A DNA stretch of 64,000 bases from Deltaproteobacteria bacterium UBA2409. Lineage in GTDB: Bacteria > Bdellovibrionota_C > UBA2361 > DDRT01. Made by a program: the position numbers and the translations under genes. The notes beneath the pieces were generated by a model. The model saw only the letters and a program-made list of their open reading frames with translations. It was not told the origin of the DNA and did no database searches. The stretch is from positions 175,460 through 239,459 of the forward strand of contig DDRT01000001.1 of NCBI GenBank assembly GCA_002343185.1. Reading direction: 5' to 3'. The number at the start of each line of letters is the position of its first letter. The first letter of the stretch is position 1. Below, one piece after another: positions 1 to 7,468 of the stretch.

Positions 1-307
1 GAAAAGAAAATATAAATCCAAGGTTTCTCCCCCAGACTATAGAGTGGCTTGCTACTGATAGAAGATAGAGCACATGAAAAGGACTCACTCCTGAACCAGT
101 AACTAAAACTATAAATGATATCCAGATAGAATCAGCCAATAGAAAAACCTTTGGCAGCTTTCTAAGTACCGCTAGCTCTGAAGTTAAAACAAGTCCCCAA
201 ATAGCAACTAACCAAAGAGAAAATCCATGCTCAATAGCAATAGCTGTGCTTAGCGCTAGTACGCAAAGAAATGCCACCCATACTCTTCCCTTTCTTATCC
301 CTATCAT
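1..307 (-). CDS. PilS-like sensor kinase, N-terminal membrane part (cut by window edge)
   Basis: An open frame starts at ATG 307-305, where the start overlaps the pilC stop by four bases (ATGA), and runs off the left edge after about 102 codons. The visible part is almost all hydrophobic, with roughly three to four membrane segments and a short Ser-Pro-Phe loop before the last one. That layout resembles the membrane-input domain of PilS-type histidine kinases, which commonly follow pilB/pilC in deltaproteobacteria. The catalytic HisKA/HATPase domains would lie outside the window, so the kinase assignment rests on context and hydropathy only. Another polytopic membrane protein is possible. Confidence 0.5.
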   Translation of the reverse strand, partial: MIGIRKGRVWVAFLCVLALSTAIAIEHGFSLWLVAIWGLVLTSELAVLRKLPKVFLLADSIWISFIVLVTGSGVSPFHVLYLLSVASHSIVWGRNLGFIFSF

Positions 308-1524
308 CCAACTACAGATCCTAGTTTAAAGATTGGTAAATACATCGCTATAACAAGCCCTCCGATTAAGACCCCTAAGAAAAGGATCATTAAAGGCTCG
401 ATTAGCTGCTTCATTGAGGAGACAGCATTATCAACTTCTTCTTCATAAAACTGAGCGATCTTGTTTAGCATCGCATCCATTGCGCCTGTTTGTTCTCCTA
501 CACCTATCATTTGAACAACCATTGGTGGGAAAATCACGGAATCAGAAAGTGGTTCAACCATAGATTTACCCTCTGATATGCTTACTCTAGCTCTAAGAAC
601 TTCTCTTTCAACTACAGAGTTTCCGGCTGTTCTGGCACAGATATTTAGTGCATCAAGAATAGGAACTCCTGAACTAATCATAGTTCCAAGAGTTCTTGTA
701 AACCTTGCAACAGCAACTTTTCTTATAATCTCTCCAAAGACAGGAAGTTTTAGATAAATCGGATGAAGAACTTCTTTACCTCTTGGAGTTGCAGAAAATC
801 TTCTAAACATAAAAAGACCAAATCCTAGCCCTCCAAAAATAAGATACCAGTAAGAGACAAAGAAATTTGAAACATTCAAAACGATCTGGGTTGGAAGAGG
901 TAGCGCAGCGCCGAATTCAGAGAATAGCTCAGCAAAGGTTGGGATTACGAAAATAAGAAGTATAGAGGTAACTAAAAACGATGCACCAATAACTACCCCT
1001 GGGTAGATCATGGCAGTTTTAACCTCTCTTTTTAATTTCATTGATTTTTCAAGGTAAACTGCTAAACGCTCAAGGATAATATCCAAGATACCACCCTTTT
1101 CTCCTGCCTCGATCATATTAGAGAAAAGATCATCAAATGCTTTTGGATGCTTTCTAAGACCATCAGCAAGAGTACCTCCTGATTCGACTGATTCTTTTAC
1201 TGATAAGAGAACTTTTTTGAATGCAGCACTCTCATTTTGCCTTGATAAAATGTCGAGGCCTTGAACGATAGGAAGTCCCGCATCGATCATAGTCGCAAAC
1301 TGTCTTGTAAAAAGAACTATATCTCTTTGCTTTACTCCACCTCCAAATCCTGGGATCTTGATCTCCATTGAGAGACCTTTTCCCTTCTCTTTTATTTTTT
1401 TTATCTCAGGCGTTATGCGTCTAGACTTTAACAGGGAAAAAACAGCCTGTGGGTCACGAGCAGCAAGCTCTCCACTTACTTTTTTCCCTTCAGCATCTCT
1501 TCCTTCCCAAGTATATACTGGCAT
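304..1524 (-). CDS. pilC: Type IV pilus inner-membrane platform protein PilC
   Basis: A 406-residue protein of the GspF/PilC family, the polytopic platform that couples the assembly ATPase to pilin insertion. It has two tandem T2SSF domains (about residues 70-195 and 270-395). Each starts with a hydrophilic helical bundle carrying the family's FTRQ(F/L)ATM-like and FTRTLGTMI segments and ends in hydrophobic helices near residues 170-190, 220-240 and 375-395. The length is normal for PilC. The gene lies 4 bp downstream of pilB and overlaps the next gene by 4 bp, so the three are almost certainly one operon. GspF of a type II secretion system is the alternative, but the pilB pairing favours a pilus. 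Confidence 0.93.
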   Translation of the reverse strand: MPVYTWEGRDAEGKKVSGELAARDPQAVFSLLKSRRITPEIKKIKEKGKGLSMEIKIPGFGGGVKQRDIVLFTRQFATMIDAGLPIVQGLDILSRQNESAAFKKVLLSVKESVESGGTLADGLRKHPKAFDDLFSNMIEAGEKGGILDIILERLAVYLEKSMKLKREVKTAMIYPGVVIGASFLVTSILLIFVIPTFAELFSEFGAALPLPTQIVLNVSNFFVSYWYLIFGGLGFGLFMFRRFSATPRGKEVLHPIYLKLPVFGEIIRKVAVARFTRTLGTMISSGVPILDALNICARTAGNSVVEREVLRARVSISEGKSMVEPLSDSVIFPPMVVQMIGVGEQTGAMDAMLNKIAQFYEEEVDNAVSSMKQLIEPLMILFLGVLIGGLVIAMYLPIFKLGSVVG

Positions 1525-1528
1525 CTAG

Positions 1529-3226
1529 TTAATCTGGTGCTGTAACACGCACCACCTCCTCAATAGTTGTTATTCCCTCTTTTAGCCTCATAAGAGCTGA
1601 AGCTCTAAGAGTAGTCATCCCCATCTTAATAGCTTGACGCTTTAGTTCTGTAGAGTTTGCACCATTTAAAACTAGATCTTTTAGCTCTTCCCACATTGGC
1701 ATTACTTCATAAAGAGCAATCCTCCCCTTGTAGCCAGTATTTGCACACTTAGGGCAACCTTTTCCTTCTATAACTTTTACATGTGGAGCCTCTTCAGGAG
1801 GAATTCCGATTCCTACTAAAACATCTGGATGAACCTCAGCTGGCGTTGCGCACTGAGAGCACACTCTTCTTGCAAGACGTTGAGCTAAGATTAAATTTAT
1901 AGATGATGCAACAAGGAACGGCTCAACTCCCATATTTAAAAGTCTATTAACTGAAGAAGGAGCATCATTTGTGTGAAGAGTTGAAAGAACAAGGTGACCT
2001 GTAAGAGATGCTTTTACTGCAATTTCAGCAGTTTCAAAGTCTCTTATCTCCCCTACCATCACAATGTCTGGATCTTGTCTAAGAAATGCCCTAAGAGCCG
2101 CTGCAAAGTTATAGCCTATATCATCATTCATCTGGGCTTGGTTGATTCCAGGCAGGTTAAATTCCACGGGATCTTCAGCAGTGCTGATATTTGTTGCAAT
2201 TTTGTTTAGCTCAGCAAGCGCAGAATAGAGTGTTGTTGTTTTTCCTGATCCAGTTGGACCAGTTACTAGTACCATCCCATAGGGCTTGTAGATCGCCTCT
2301 TTAAAGTACTCAAGCTGCGATGCTTCAAATCCGAGCTTCATCATATCTAGCTGAAGATTTGATTTATCTAAAAGACGAAGTACTACTTTCTCCCCAAAAA
2401 GAGTTGGAAGCACGTTGACCCTAAAATCCATCTCTTTTCCTGAGCCAATTTTTAGCTTAATCCTTCCATCCTGAGGTAACCTTCTTTCTGCAATATCAAG
2501 CTCGGCCATGATCTTGAGTCTTGAAGTAAGAGCATTTTTTAATTTTAAAGGTGGCCTCATTATCTCATATAAAACTCCGTCTATTCTAAAGCGAACACGG
2601 AAATATTTTTCGTATGGCTCTATATGAATATCTGATGCACCTTTTTTGATAGCATCAAGAAGAATAGCATTTACAAGTTTTACTACTGGAGCATCTTCAG
2701 TTTGGCGTTCAAGCTCAGAAAGATTGACAGTATCATCTGTATCAACTACCTCGACGTCATCAGTGCCGCCCATGTCATCGATAATCTGATCAAGATTACT
2801 ATCAACTTCGAAATGTCTTTCAAGCGCACCCTTTAATGCACTTTCTGTGGTTATAACTACGTTTACCTCAAGCCCTGTGATAAATTTAATATCATTTAGG
2901 GCAACTAAGTTTGATGGATCAATCATTGCTATTGTTACAGCGTTTTCTTTTCTTACAATCGGGAGTAGTTGGTGCTTTTGAGCAAGATTCTGAGGGATAA
3001 GCTCTAAAACATCCGCAGGGATTGTGAGCTCGTCAAGTTGAACGATTTCTAGTCCATACTGATCGCTTATTGTGCTGGCGATTTCGTTTTCGTTAAGGCC
3101 ACCAACTTTAATCAGATGAGAGATCAGTAACCCACCTTGAGTTTTTTGATTCTCCTTTGCCGCTTCTAGCTGCTCAGGACTAAGTTGCCCGGTCTTAACC
3201 AGTATTTCCCCTATTTTTGTAGACAT
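1529..3226 (-). CDS. pilB: Type IV pilus assembly ATPase PilB
   Basis: A 565-residue extension ATPase that powers pilin polymerisation at the inner membrane. The N-terminal 140 residues form a MshEN/GspE_N domain beginning KIGEILVKTGQLS. The C-terminal two thirds are the secretion ATPase core, with Walker A GPTGSGKTTT near residue 325, an Asp box and a Walker B/His-box stretch (RQDPDIVMVGEIRD and LSTLHTNDA). A four-Cys zinc motif (CSQC...CPKC) lies near residue 475. An acidic Asp/Glu-rich linker separates the two parts. It is first in the pilB-pilC-pilS-like operon and divergent from the sigma factor gene at 3340. Confidence 0.95.
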   Translation of the reverse strand: MSTKIGEILVKTGQLSPEQLEAAKENQKTQGGLLISHLIKVGGLNENEIASTISDQYGLEIVQLDELTIPADVLELIPQNLAQKHQLLPIVRKENAVTIAMIDPSNLVALNDIKFITGLEVNVVITTESALKGALERHFEVDSNLDQIIDDMGGTDDVEVVDTDDTVNLSELERQTEDAPVVKLVNAILLDAIKKGASDIHIEPYEKYFRVRFRIDGVLYEIMRPPLKLKNALTSRLKIMAELDIAERRLPQDGRIKLKIGSGKEMDFRVNVLPTLFGEKVVLRLLDKSNLQLDMMKLGFEASQLEYFKEAIYKPYGMVLVTGPTGSGKTTTLYSALAELNKIATNISTAEDPVEFNLPGINQAQMNDDIGYNFAAALRAFLRQDPDIVMVGEIRDFETAEIAVKASLTGHLVLSTLHTNDAPSSVNRLLNMGVEPFLVASSINLILAQRLARRVCSQCATPAEVHPDVLVGIGIPPEEAPHVKVIEGKGCPKCANTGYKGRIALYEVMPMWEELKDLVLNGANSTELKRQAIKMGMTTLRASALMRLKEGITTIEEVVRVTAPD

Positions 3227-3281
3227 ATCCCGCTGTCAAAAAGTGTCAGAGCCAAGAATCGGCACTTTTCCTATATAACTT

Positions 3282-3310
3282 TACGAAAATTGACCTATGT
3301 AATTTTCGTA
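3282..3310. promoter_or_regulatory. Perfect 10-bp inverted repeat in the pilB/sigma factor divergent spacer
   Basis: TACGAAAATT (3282-3291) and AATTTTCGTA (3301-3310) are exact inverted repeats separated by 9 bases. The left arm overlaps a TTGACC hexamer (3290-3295) that could be the -35 box of the sigma factor gene, with a TAGTTA-like -10 about 17 bases on. The spacing of one arm per helical turn suggests a dimeric repressor operator. The regulator is unknown. Confidence 0.5.
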
Positions 3311-3339
3311 TGTAGTTAATCTGTCGTAAGATATCCTCT

Positions 3340-4233
3340 ATGGAGAAAAAAAATCTCCCAGTACCAGTAAACTACGAGCCGGCGGTATCGGATCCTCTTA
3401 CCCTTTATTTAAGAGAAGTTAACCGCTACCCAAGATTATCACAGGCTGAAGAAAAGGCCTTGGCTCTTAAATATATTAATGAACGAGACTTAGAGGCTGC
3501 TAAAAAACTAACCCTATCTAATCTTTGGCTGGTTGTAAGAATTGCTAAAGAATATGAATCAGCTGCTCGAAATGTCCTGGATCTTATCCAGGAAGGGAAT
3601 ATGGGTCTAATGGAAGCTGTTAAAAATTTTGATCCTTATAAAGAGGTAAGATTCCCAAGCTACGCAAGTTGGTGGATTAAGGCATACATAATACGGTTTA
3701 TAATTGCAAACTGGAGGCTTGTAAGAGTTGGAACCACCCAAGCTCAAAGAAAACTCTTTTTTAATCTAAAAAAAGAAAAGGAAAGACTTGAACGAGCAGG
3801 GCTCCCCCTTGAGCCTAAGCTAATTGCCGAGAGGCTTCAGGTAAAGGAAAGCGAAGTAATAGAGATGGATCAGAGGCTTTCAGGTGCTGATCTTAGTTTT
3901 GATACACCTGTTGGCGATGGAGAAAACACTCTTTTGTCGATGATTCCTAGTGAAGTTGCTGATGCAGAACAAGTTGTTTCAAAACTACAAGCACAAAAGA
4001 AATTTAAAGAAGCGCTGGATAATTTTACTTCCACGTTATCTGAGCGAGACAGGGCTATATTTGAAAAGCGTATACTAGCTGAAGAAAAATCTACGCTGCA
4101 AGAATTAAGTGATCAGTATAAGCTTAGTAAAGAGCGCATTAGGCAGCTTGAAGAGCGAATAAAAGAATGGCTAAGAGAGTACTTAGAAGAAAAATTTGGA
4201 ACAGGACTACAGGAGCTAGATATCGGTGAGTGA
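3340..4233 (+). CDS. rpoH: RNA polymerase sigma-32 (RpoH-type) factor
   Basis: A 297-residue sigma-70 family member without region 1.1. It shows region 1.2 (DPLTLYLREVNRYPRLS, about residues 18-34), region 2 with the core-binding and -10 helix around residues 60-130 (DLIQEGNMGLMEAV, then SYASWWIKAYI), and region 4 at residues 235-285 (LSERDRAIFEKRIL and a helix-turn-helix ending ERIRQLEERI). The alternating region 2 sequence and size fit RpoH better than RpoD or RpoS. It heads a two-gene unit, its stop overlapping the next gene by 8 bp, and its promoter region holds a perfect inverted repeat. The exact stress regulon cannot be inferred. Confidence 0.85.
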   Translation: MEKKNLPVPVNYEPAVSDPLTLYLREVNRYPRLSQAEEKALALKYINERDLEAAKKLTLSNLWLVVRIAKEYESAARNVLDLIQEGNMGLMEAVKNFDPYKEVRFPSYASWWIKAYIIRFIIANWRLVRVGTTQAQRKLFFNLKKEKERLERAGLPLEPKLIAERLQVKESEVIEMDQRLSGADLSFDTPVGDGENTLLSMIPSEVADAEQVVSKLQAQKKFKEALDNFTSTLSERDRAIFEKRILAEEKSTLQELSDQYKLSKERIRQLEERIKEWLREYLEEKFGTGLQELDIGE

Positions 4234-5500
4234 TGAGACAAGAGTAGAAAAATCAATACCAAAACCCTATATAGCACTTATTGGGTTTGTAATGTTTTTT
4301 TTACCACTTACCCTTTTTTTAGTTAACCATCTACTTACTGTAACACTAGAAAAATCCCCACCAGAGATAACCCTTATAGATATTCCAAGGGGAGTTGGTG
4401 TGATTCCAGTAAGGCTTACTGGAGTAGTAAAGGACGGCGGCTCTGGGGTAAAGTCAACTAAGATCTTTATGAATCAGGGGGAGGTAAGCGTTAAGCTTCT
4501 TGAATCAGAAGAATCAGGCAAAGAGATCCCTTTTGAAATCAAGTTTGATGAAAGATTGAAAGCTATAGATGATGGTGATGCAGTTTTAGTTATTGAAGCA
4601 AAAGACTCAGCAAAGAACATATCAAGGCGTGAATTTAAAGTAATTGTGGATAGAAAACGCCCCACTGCAAATTTGGCCCTCCCACTCTTAAAAAGACCTG
4701 ATGGAGCTCCTGAGCTTTGTTTCTTGGTAGCAGAAGATAAGAATTTAATTGGAGGCTCAATAAAGGGTAGAGAGATTTATTCTGCCTCTAGTTTAGATCC
4801 AAGCCTTGATGGAGTTTATGTTGCTTGGGTATCGAACCGACTTGGAGAAGAAACAAAAGTATCTTTTGAGGATGCAGTTGGGAACATAACCACAGTTGAT
4901 TGTACAGCTACAATTGAGGCTAGAAAAAAAGTTACTAGAGACTTAAAAACAACATTTCCTTTGGAGCTAATTCTTAAGCTTGAAGAGGAGCTAAAGAGAG
5001 AATCTAATGTCTCATCACTTCCCAAAAGAGGGTGGAGTGATGTCTTTTCCCCGATAAGTAAGGGGAAAATTGTTTCAAACTTTGGCGATATTCTTTTTGA
5101 TTCGTATTTTAGTTTAGGGATTTTTTACGCACCTAGTGATTCACAGAAAGATATCCTAGCTCCCTCAAGTGGGATTGTAAGAAAAATCTTTGATCACTCA
5201 GGGTATGGAAAAACACTTGTAGTTGATTTTGGAATGGATCTAATCGGGACAATTTCAGGATTTAAAACTATAGAGGTAAAAACTGGAGATGGGGTAAAAA
5301 GAGGAGATTTTCTTGGAACCGTTGATAAGATCCCTCTTACAAACTCAGCACTAGTTCTGTTTACTATGAGAGTTGGTGATGATTTTGTTGATCCAGCACT
5401 ATTTTTAGATTCATCTAGGTATGTTCAAGGAGTTCCTAAGAGAATCGGGGCACTAAAGAGACTTTTAGGAGTTCCACTTTCTAATCCTCTGGAGAGGTAG
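4226..5500 (+). CDS. Membrane-anchored, catalytically degenerate M23-like protein
   Basis: A 424-residue protein starting with GTG inside the rpoH coding end. One transmembrane helix (about residues 14-37) is followed by an extracytoplasmic beta-rich part resembling Ig-like domains (residues 45-150). A C-terminal domain at about residues 285-405 has the M23/LytM outline (APSSGIVRKIF, GYGKTLVVDFG, GDGVKRGDFLGTV). The zinc ligands are missing: the HxxxD position reads SLGIFY and the HxH position reads LVLFTM. It is therefore probably a non-catalytic regulator or scaffold of cell-wall hydrolysis, as known for EnvC-type proteins. Coupling to rpoH suggests envelope-stress control, which is inference. 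Confidence 0.7.
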   Translation: MSDETRVEKSIPKPYIALIGFVMFFLPLTLFLVNHLLTVTLEKSPPEITLIDIPRGVGVIPVRLTGVVKDGGSGVKSTKIFMNQGEVSVKLLESEESGKEIPFEIKFDERLKAIDDGDAVLVIEAKDSAKNISRREFKVIVDRKRPTANLALPLLKRPDGAPELCFLVAEDKNLIGGSIKGREIYSASSLDPSLDGVYVAWVSNRLGEETKVSFEDAVGNITTVDCTATIEARKKVTRDLKTTFPLELILKLEEELKRESNVSSLPKRGWSDVFSPISKGKIVSNFGDILFDSYFSLGIFYAPSDSQKDILAPSSGIVRKIFDHSGYGKTLVVDFGMDLIGTISGFKTIEVKTGDGVKRGDFLGTVDKIPLTNSALVLFTMRVGDDFVDPALFLDSSRYVQGVPKRIGALKRLLGVPLSNPLER

Positions 5501-5514
5501 GATATTTAGGTGTC

Positions 5515-5560
5515 AGGCAAATGCTAGCAGTTGCCTGGTCAGGCCTCCCGGCCTGACCCC
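5515..5560. repeat. Palindromic intergenic element, GGTCAGG hairpin family
   Basis: Located between two convergent genes. It contains CAGGCAA...TTGCCTG and then a perfect 9-bp stem GGTCAGGCC-tccc-GGCCTGACC. The block CAAATGCTAGCAG followed by TGGTCAGG recurs at 15749-15774. No run of T follows the stem, so it is better read as a dispersed palindromic repeat than as an intrinsic terminator, although it may stop transcription from both sides. Confidence 0.6.
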
Positions 5561-5593
5561 CATTTCATTGTTCTGAGATACAGATTAGGCCAA

Positions 5594-6079
5594 TCACTCA
5601 ATCGGAATCTCTTCCCACTGTAGCTCATCAAGTAGGGCTTCTCTAAACCAGCTTCTTTGAGCAGTGATAAGTTTATAGTGATACTCAATCTCTTCAAGAC
5701 TTAATCCAGAAGCACCTAAAGTTGCACTAAGGACAAGGTAGTGACCGACCAAACTTACTTTTATTCCTACTAAGCCATCAGCGATTTCTAGTGCAGCAGC
5801 AAGCATCTCTGCTCCACCTCTAACAGGAACTGTTGCAACATTTATTCCCATGTAAACAGTGGTTTCTGAGTGATTTCTTGTACCTTCGATTAAAACTTCT
5901 AAGTCTTCATCTTCAGCTAAAGAGATCATCCAGCGAATAGCATCCCCGGTTTTCTCTTTTTGGCAGGTCTCAGGATCAAATCCAAGTCTAAGTATAAACT
6001 CCTGGACTAGTCTTATCGGGTCTTTCCCACCTGTAATCTTTCTAATATTAGCCGAAGTGAATTTTTTAACTTTTGCCAT
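5594..6079 (-). CDS. YbjN/type III chaperone-like fold protein, function unknown
   Basis: A 161-residue soluble protein without signal peptide. Its central region (about residues 45-140) alternates strands and a long helix (LEVLIEGTRNHSETTVYMGI, then GGAEMLAAALEIADG) and ends in an amphipathic helix, which recalls the YbjN / secretion-chaperone fold. I recognise no catalytic motif. It lies downstream of the RlmH-like gene on the same strand, separated by a candidate small mobile element. The family assignment is tentative. Confidence 0.4.
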   Translation of the reverse strand: MAKVKKFTSANIRKITGGKDPIRLVQEFILRLGFDPETCQKEKTGDAIRWMISLAEDEDLEVLIEGTRNHSETTVYMGINVATVPVRGGAEMLAAALEIADGLVGIKVSLVGHYLVLSATLGASGLSLEEIEYHYKLITAQRSWFREALLDELQWEEIPIE

Positions 6080-6083
6080 ACTC

Positions 6084-6236
6084 TATTTATGTTACCGTTT
6101 AAAGGCGCTGTATCATAGGCTATCTAACCTACGACCCCTCAGGGGTCGATAAGAATTACCAAAATACTTATCAATAACCACTAAAGACAGAAGAAATCAA
6201 AGACATTCCAATACCTTAAACGGTTACCTATTTATG
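6084..6236. mobile_element. Candidate MITE with terminal inverted repeats and 7-8 bp flanking duplication
   Basis: GTTACCGTTTAAAGG at 6091-6105 is nearly the reverse complement of CCTTAAACGGTTACC at 6214-6228, and the pair is flanked by direct repeats TATTTATG at 6084-6091 and 6229-6236. The interior has no reading frame but contains the 17-base palindrome CGACCCCTCAGGGGTCG (6132-6148). The right flanking repeat is the end of the rlmH coding sequence, so insertion occurred at its stop codon without changing the protein. No second copy was found in the window, so this rests on structure alone. Confidence 0.5.
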
Positions 6237-6596
6237 ATAAGGATGATTGTTTTTGATGCATAATGCTCTATAAATTTGCTCTACTAATATAAGTCTACAT
6301 AGTTCCCATGGGAAAGTAAGCTTTGACATAGATAGCATTAGGTCATGAGGTGGAAGTTCTTTAAAGCCCTCTGGGGGGCCTATAAGAAAGTTTATCCTGG
6401 ATGAGTTAAAAATAACCTTAGAAAACTCTAACGATGTTAACTCCTTACCTCTTCCATCCAACAAAACGGTAAATCCATTTTTTTGAGGCGACTTAAAGCT
6501 TACCGAGATCTCTCCCTTGATTCGTTTTAAAAAGTCCTCCTCTATGAGGGAGATCTTCTTTGTATCTTGATCGGTTAAAATACTAATTTGGATCAT
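6228..6596 (-). CDS. rlmH: Short RlmH-like 23S rRNA pseudouridine-1915 N3-methyltransferase
   Basis: A 122-residue SPOUT-class methyltransferase. The C-terminal half matches RlmH closely: LLDGRGKELTSLEF (about residues 46-59), the SAM-binding knot loop FLIGPPEGF (about 70-79) and the closing LSMSKLTFPW...YRALCIKNNHPYHK end. RlmH normally has about 155 residues, and the missing portion is the segment between the first strand and the DGRGKE motif. The knot and the C-terminal motif are complete, so activity is plausible. The ATG at 6596 follows a non-coding gap, and no upstream extension with RlmH features was seen. Confidence 0.82.
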   Translation of the reverse strand: MIQISILTDQDTKKISLIEEDFLKRIKGEISVSFKSPQKNGFTVLLDGRGKELTSLEFSKVIFNSSRINFLIGPPEGFKELPPHDLMLSMSKLTFPWELCRLILVEQIYRALCIKNNHPYHK

Positions 6597-6739
6597 AGTA
6601 AGTCTTTAATATCATTAACAAATATGGCGCAAAATTTTTCTACTTTAGTTTTTTAACTACCTTTCCGAGATTGTAAGTGCGAACGGATTCTGAAGTCTAC
6701 TGGCCAAGGATGGTCAAAAAAGGAAACTTTGTCAGGGAC

Positions 6740-6744
6740 GGAGG
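6740..6744 (+). promoter_or_regulatory. Strong Shine-Dalgarno setting the flgM start
   Basis: GGAGG lies 5 bases before ATG 6750. Most genes here have weak or no Shine-Dalgarno sequence, so this site identifies ATG 6750 rather than the upstream in-frame TTG at 6729 as the start. Confidence 0.7.
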
Positions 6745-6749
6745 TATAT

Positions 6750-6986
6750 ATGAAGATCAGCAAGGTCACTCAACTCTTTGAGGGCTATCAATCAAAAAAA
6801 TTAGATAAAATTGAGGAAAAGAAGCAACAAGACGATGCTGCATCAGTTGATGTGCGAAGGTACGAAGATTCTACTGTCGATCGAGCTAAAAAGATCGAAC
6901 AGCTAAAAAACAGCTACCAGAGCGGCACATTGAGATATGATTCTGAGAAGGTTGCAGTAGCGTTAGTAAGAGATCTTGGATTTTAA
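6750..6986 (+). CDS. flgM: FlgM-like anti-sigma-28 factor
   Basis: A 78-residue, highly charged protein. The C-terminal 35 residues (RAKKIEQLKNSYQSGTLRYD, then EKVAVALVRDLGF) match the FlgM sigma-28-binding helices: a helix, a Gly-Thr turn, Tyr/Asp, then an amphipathic helix. The N-terminal half is Lys/Glu/Gln-rich and probably disordered, as in known FlgM proteins. FlgM holds FliA inactive until the flagellar hook-basal body exports it. No other flagellar gene lies in the window, so the role follows from sequence only. The GGAGG site supports the chosen start. Confidence 0.7.
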   Translation: MKISKVTQLFEGYQSKKLDKIEEKKQQDDAASVDVRRYEDSTVDRAKKIEQLKNSYQSGTLRYDSEKVAVALVRDLGF

Positions 6987-7006
6987 CGATACTTGATTGA
7001 TACTTC

Positions 7007-7441
7007 TTGGTAGTGAAGTTTAAGCTACTCACTTCCAGGGAAGAATGGGAATTTGCTTACCCTATTTTGATTCAACTTAGGCCAGATCTAACTAAGAGTG
7101 AATTTCTCAATAATCAGGAGAGCCTATTAAACTCGGGGCTAAAACTTGTTGGAGCTTATCTTGATGAAGAGCTGGTTGGAGTAGCCACAATCAATCTATA
7201 TCCTCATATAAAGCGAGGTGTTTGCGCCTGGGTTCATGATCTTGTAGTGAGGGAAGGCCGTCGCAATAAGGGAATTGGGCGCGAACTGATGAGATTTCTT
7301 GAAAACTGGGCTAGAGACAATGGAGCGTCAAGACTTGCTGTTCATACCCTAAAAGACAAAAGTGACTCACAAAGATTTTACGAAAAAAAACTTAGCTACC
7401 CACTTTCTGCCTACGTCTACTACAGTGAATTAGGAAACTAA
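7007..7441 (+). CDS. GNAT-family N-acetyltransferase
   Basis: A single GNAT domain of about 144 residues. The acetyl-CoA-binding motif A is clear: HDLVVREGRRNKGIGRELMRF (about residues 79-99, R-x-x-x-G-I-G), followed by motif B residues ALTLRHTLKDKSDS-like SQRFYEKKL near 125. The start is TTG 7007 or GTG 7013; neither has a good ribosome site. The substrate cannot be read from sequence. It lies 20 bp after flgM and 27 bp before a secretion-type ATPase. Confidence 0.85.
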   Translation: MVVKFKLLTSREEWEFAYPILIQLRPDLTKSEFLNNQESLLNSGLKLVGAYLDEELVGVATINLYPHIKRGVCAWVHDLVVREGRRNKGIGRELMRFLENWARDNGASRLAVHTLKDKSDSQRFYEKKLSYPLSAYVYYSELGN

Positions 7442-7468
7442 TTTTTTAGTTCTCCGAACTAATATTAG

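Noticed and set aside
5594..6079. RsfS (ribosomal silencing factor) next to rlmH
   Set aside because: RsfS commonly neighbours rlmH, but this protein is longer and lacks RsfS motifs; it fits a YbjN/chaperone-like fold better.
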